From: JACVRW01 sp963812415
Lineage (GTDB): Bacteria > Actinomycetota > Thermoleophilia > Solirubrobacterales > Thermoleophilaceae
NCBI GenBank assembly: GCA_963812415.1
Contig: CAWEVH010000003.1
Span: forward strand, 31,953 to 95,952
Reading direction: 5' to 3'
Length of the DNA stretch: 64,000 nucleotides
Below the pieces are notes generated by a model. That model was given only the letters and a program-made list of their open reading frames with translations. It ran no database searches and was not told where the DNA came from. A program made the translations under genes and the position numbers. Below are positions 60,575 through 64,000 of the stretch, piece after piece. Every line of letters begins with the position of its first letter. Within the stretch, counting starts at the first letter, position 1.

Positions 60575-60910
60575 TCATCGCGCGCATAGGAAGAAGATCG
60601 CCAGCGACCACCACGAGTTGGCGCCGCCGATCGACAGCAGGGCCCCGATCGCACCCAGTGTGCCGCCGATAATCCCGATGACCCGGCCGTAGGTGTTGGC
60701 GGCAATGAGGGAGAAGCCTCCGGTGAGCTGGATCAGCCCGAGGATGATCAGGACCCAGCCCATCGTGTTGAGGTTCGTGAAGATGTAGCGCGTGTCATTG
60801 ACGAAGATGTTCGCGTCGTCCAGGGCTCCGATGCCGTAGATGATGTTGAGGGTGCCCACAGTCAGCACAGCAGGAATGCTGCGAACGCCATTCGGCCTGC
60901 GCCTCGCATA
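60575..60910 (-). CDS. DUF7144-like four-helix membrane protein, frameshifted
   Basis: ATG at 60910 has an ideal AAGGAGGT ribosome site (60924-60917, 6 nt spacing). It begins MRGAGRMAFAAFLL, then the frame slips near 60870 and continues TVGTLNIIYGIGALDDANIF, MGWVLIILGLIQLTGGFSL, TYGRVIGIIGGTLGAIGALL and NSWWSLAIFFL. This is the pattern of a small actinobacterial family with four transmembrane helices and the GxLNIIYGI signature. The C-terminal end is lost after SLAIFFLCAR, shorter than expected by about 15 residues. Function unknown; often next to stress-type regulators. Confidence 0.7.
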   Translation of the reverse strand, partial: YARRRPNGVRSIPAVLTVGTLNIIYGIGALDDANIFVNDTRYIFTNLNTMGWVLIILGLIQLTGGFSLIAANTYGRVIGIIGGTLGAIGALLSIGGANSWWSLAIFFLCAR

Positions 60911-61115
60911 CCCGTACCTCCTTGACTGATTGGCCGCTGTCCGCGACCAGACGCGATTAGAACGCGGCTCACCACGGGCGTCATCCCCCGAATGGAATGA
61001 ATCCCCACTGAGTGACAGTGTCGGCCCAGGGAGCTGGCGCCGGTATGGCCCCAGGTCCTGGCCATCCGTCGGTGTTGCGCGGACTGGCCCTGCGACTCTG
61101 GGCCAGAGCAGAGGG

Positions 61116-63427
61116 ATGGACGTGGCAACGCACCGCCAGTCATCCAGCCCCCGCGTACAGAACCTCTCGCCCACGCTCCAAGCAGCGGGTGTGAGGGGGA
61201 CATCTCAGCGTGCGTTGGCGTTCGAGCTGCTCGAGTCGAAGCTGCGTCCCCCGCAGGGCCGCTTCGGGACGGTGTCCCGCGCACGGCCCATCAGCGTGTT
61301 GGAAAGCGCGGGCGCGGCTCCGGTCGTTTTCGTGGCCGCCGGCCCGGGCTGGGGGAAGACGACCCTGCTCGCTCAATGGGCCGCCGGCTCGGAACGCCCA
61401 TTCGCGTGGGTGGACGTCGATGAGACGGACAACGACCCGATCGTCCTCCTGACCTACATCGCGGTCGCGCTCGACCGGGTCTCGCCGCTCGACCCGCGGG
61501 TGTTCGATTCGCTTGCGGCACCGGGAGCTTCGGTCGAGGCGACTGTCGTTCCGCGTCTGGGGGCGGCTCTGGCGGCGATTGGCCGGCCGGTCGTCCTGGT
61601 CTTGGACGACCTGCACCGTGTCGATGATCCGGCGGCTCTCGACGCCGTCTCGGCGCTCACGAGACATGTTCCCGACGGCTCGCAGCTGGTTCTCTCAGCA
61701 CGAGGCGAGCCGGCAATCCCGCTGGGAGCACTGCGCGCGCGCGGCCTTGCAATTGAGATCGGGCCGGATGACCTCAGAATGGACGAAGCGGAAGCGAGCC
61801 AGCTGATGAACGCGGCCGGTCTCGAGCTGGCGGGCGAGCAGATCAGTGAGCTGACCGAGCACACCGAGGGCTGGTCGGCGGGGCTCTACCTCGCCGCGTT
61901 GTCGATCAACGCCCGAGGAATCCACGCGAAAGGCGCGGCGACGTTCTCCGGGAGCGATCGTCTGGTGTCCGACTACCTGCAGTCGGAGTTGCTCGCGCAC
62001 CTGTCCCCGAAGGTCCTTCGTTTCCTGACGAGAACCGCGGTTCTCGAACGGATGTCCGGATCGCTGTGCGACGCGGTGCTCCAAGCGAGCCGCTCCGCGG
62101 AGATTCTTGAGTCGCTGGCGCGCTCCAACCTGTTCCTGGTGCCGCTGGCCGGTGATGGCGAGTGGTATCGCTACCACCATCTATTCCAGGAGCTGCTCCG
62201 AGCCGAGCTGACCCGAGCCGAGCCGGAGATTGTCTCTCGCCTCCTCGTTCGCGCTACCGACTGGTGCGAGGCGCACGGGCAGCCCGAGGCGGCGATCGGG
62301 TACGCGCAGGAAGCGGGGGATGTCGTCCGGGTGGCGCGGCTGGTCGAGCGTTGGGGCCAACCGGTGTACCAGAGCGGTCGCGTAGCGACCGTCGAGCGCT
62401 GGCTCCGCTGGTTGGAGTCGCATGGAGCGCTCGACCGGAACGCGGCGGTCACCGTGCTCGGCGCGCTCATCGCCGTCGTTCAGGGCCGGCCGGCGGAGGC
62501 GGAACGTTGGGCCGAGATTGCCGAACGCGCGAGCTACGACGGCGTGCTGTATGACGGCAGCGCGTCGATCGACTCGTGGCTGGCCCTACTCAGCGCGATG
62601 CGTTGCCGAAGAGGTGTCGCCAGGATGCGCACAGATGCGGAACTCGCGGTCCGGGAGCTCGCCCGCGGGAGCCAGTTCTGGCCGACCGCTGTGCTGCTTC
62701 TCGCGCTCTCGCACCAGCTGGCAGACGAGCTCGACCAGGCCGATGACTTGCTTGCAGACGCCGCCGAGGAAGGCCTCGCCCTGGGGGCGCCCGAGCCGGT
62801 GGTGGTCGCGTTCGGCGAGCGCGCCGGGCTCGCGATCGGGCGCGGGGCGTGGGTCCACGCCGAGGAGTTCGTCGACCGGGCGGGTGTGGTCATCCGCCGT
62901 GCGCGGATGGAGGCTTATCCCACCAGCGCGCTCGTCTATGGGGTAGCGGCGCGCGTCGCGCTCCATCGGGGTGAGGCCGAGCGCGCCCAGGAGCTGCTCA
63001 CCGAAGCGCAGCGCCTGCGGCCGCGGCTGACCTACGCGCTGCCGCACCTGGCGGTCCAGACCCGCTTGGAGCTCGCCCACGCCTACCTGACGATCGCCGA
63101 CGCCGGCGGCGCAAGGACGATGCTGCGCGAGATCGACGCGCTCCTGAGGCGAGTACCAGATCTCGGCACGCTGTCGGCCCCGGTGGCGGAACTGCGCTCG
63201 AGCCTGAAGACGATGCGCGCCGAGGCGCCCGGGGCGTCGACGCTGACGACGGCGGAGCTGCGCGTGATGCCGTACCTCGGAACGCACCTGTCTTTCGGGA
63301 GGTCGGCGAGCGAATGTTCATCTCGCAACACACGGTGAAGTCACACGCGATGGCCATCTATCGCAAGCTCAACGTCACCTCTCGCAGCGGCGCGGTCGAG
63401 CGCGCCCGCGAGCTCGGCCTGCTCTGA
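61116..63427 (+). CDS. LAL/MalT-type LuxR-family transcriptional regulator, frameshifted before the HTH
   Basis: About 770 residues. The N-terminal AAA/STAND ATPase has Walker A VAAGPGWGKTTLLAQWAAG near residue 72, Walker B VVLVLDDLHRVDD near 160, and the sensor region LSARGEPAIPLGALRARGL. Helical TPR-like repeats run from about 430 to 700. The C-terminal LuxR helix-turn-helix is split by a base change near 63296: LTTAELRVMPYLGTHLSF then, one frame over, REVGERMFISQHTVKSHAMA and YRKLNVTSRSGAVERAREL, ending TGA 63425-63427. Such regulators bind DNA after ligand and ATP binding. Probably controls the flanking membrane and DUF6325 genes. ATG at 61116 after GCAGAGG. Confidence 0.85.
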
Positions 63428-63535
63428 ACAGACGGCCAGGGAATGCCTTCCCGGCGACGTTCATCCATATCGGACGATGTGCGGCGGGCGGCGTTGTTCG
63501 AAGATCAAGGCGGCCCTGATCGAAGGAGAGGAAGG

Positions 63536-64000
63536 ATGGCGATTGGACCTGTTCAGCTGATCGTGCTGGGCTTCAAACACCCTGAGTTTCACGGCGAGAT
63601 AATCGCCGAGCTGGAGCGGCTACGCGAGAGCGACACCGTGCGCGTGATCGACTCGCTGGCCGTCTACAAGGACGCCGACGGCGAGCTCGAGGTCGAGCAC
63701 CTAAGCAATCTCACCGAGCAGGAAGCGATTGAGCTCGGCACACGGTCGGCGCCCTGGTCGGGCTCGGCATCAAGGGCGAGGAGGGCTTCGAGGCCGACGT
63801 CCAAGCGGGCGCCGAGGCGGCCGCCGACGGCGTCCAGGCTTTTCCGACGAGGAGGCCTGGGACGTGGTCGAGGAGATCCCCAACGACTCGGCCGCCGCGC
63901 TGCTCCTGATCGAGCACCACTGGGCGGTGCCGTTGCGGGACGCGGTCGCGCGCGCGGGCGGTTTCCGCATCACCGAAGGGTTCATCAGCCCACTCGACCT
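63536..64000 (+). CDS. DUF6325-family protein, two frameshifts, runs off the window
   Basis: ATG at 63536 with a strong AAGGAGAGGAAGG before it. MAIGPVQLIVLGFKHPEFHG and LRESDTVRVIDSLAVYKDAD give the family N-terminus. The frame shifts near 63742 (then TVGALVGLGIKGEEGFEADV) and again near 63843 (then SDEEAWDVVEEIPNDSAAAL and LLIEHHWAVPLRDAVARAGG). Proteins of this small soluble family (about 150-170 residues) lie next to LuxR-type regulators in many actinobacteria; no activity is known. The last bases and stop are outside the window. Confidence 0.75.
   Translation, partial: MAIGPVQLIVLGFKHPEFHGEIIAELERLRESDTVRVIDSLAVYKDADGELEVEHLSNLTEQEAIELGTRSAPWSGSASRARRASRPTSKRAPRRPPTASRLFRRGGLGRGRGDPQRLGRRAAPDRAPLGGAVAGRGRARGRFPHHRRVHQPTRP

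Noticed and set aside
60490..60672. Short frame after tRNA-Asp (MAKKWPRQRSQ start)
   Set aside because: Basic shadow-like composition, no ribosome site, and it overlaps the DUF7144-like gene antisense.

Overview
The window is very GC-rich with G or C in almost every third codon position. It carries an NADH dehydrogenase (nuo) operon end, a one-polypeptide E2-E1 2-oxoglutarate dehydrogenase, LAL/LuxR and DUF6325-type genes, and many GTG starts. This points to a high-GC actinobacterium, most likely a deep branch such as Thermoleophilia (Solirubrobacterales or Gaiellales); the class-level call is inference. Most first genes of transcription units have no Shine-Dalgarno sequence but carry a TANNNT hexamer 6-13 nt before the start codon, so leaderless mRNAs appear to be the rule. 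About sixteen single-base frameshifts break otherwise intact genes. They look more like sequence error or recent decay than biology.

Layout. 1-5699: nuoJ (end), K, L, M, N, overlapping stop to start. 5700-7560: transposon graveyard with a truncated IS110 transposase abutting the nuoN stop and a decayed IS481 transposase. 7592-9923: acyl-CoA ligase and a broken VOC protein. 9924-14770: a Tat-exported sulfatase-fold lipoprotein, a degenerate paralogue and a DHA2 exporter. 14792-16228 (minus): a PHP phosphoesterase fused to APS kinase. 16248-19147 (minus): the proline catabolic pair pruA/PRODH. 19211-24260: PhoD-like phosphatase, a tandem ThyX-like protein, an RTX-like secreted protein and rpe. 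24271-26208 (minus): CBS protein and membrane proteins. 26223-33609: a gene fragment, small proteins, the fpg-bcp-flippase operon, an RpiB-like protein, a cupredoxin operon, a phosphotransferase and a HAD phosphatase. 33610-36314 (minus): an overlapping operon of DEAD-box helicase, cyclophilin and two thioredoxin-fold proteins. 36359-38785: a secreted protein, a quinone reductase and a PfkB kinase. 38763-41115 (minus): a cupredoxin/multicopper oxidase/cupredoxin operon with a clear promoter. 41396-44287: small proteins, GNAT and citrate synthase. 44297-47512 (minus): a glutamate-type ABC importer. 47580-52694: HD protein, moaA, MOSC, two unknown small genes, metF and a metallo-beta-lactamase. 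52691-58643: an alkylglycerone-phosphate-synthase-like flavoprotein divergent from the 2-oxoglutarate dehydrogenase fusion. 58681-60266: SDR, gamma carbonic anhydrase and a small membrane peptide. 60308-60381: tRNA-Asp. 60575-64000: DUF7144-like, LAL regulator and DUF6325 genes that, unlike the rest, use strong Shine-Dalgarno sites.

How parts fit. Nuo, citrate synthase, 2-oxoglutarate dehydrogenase, proline oxidation and glutamate uptake form an aerobic respiratory core: proline is oxidised to glutamate, imported glutamate can enter at 2-oxoglutarate, and NADH feeds Nuo. The copper cassette and the separate cupredoxin indicate extracytoplasmic copper redox chemistry. The most interesting items are the PHP-APS kinase fusion (a possible PAPS-making and PAP-clearing enzyme in one chain), the E2-E1 fusion that keeps two lipoyl domains, the sulfatase-fold pair lacking the formylglycine cysteine, and the leaderless promoter architecture.
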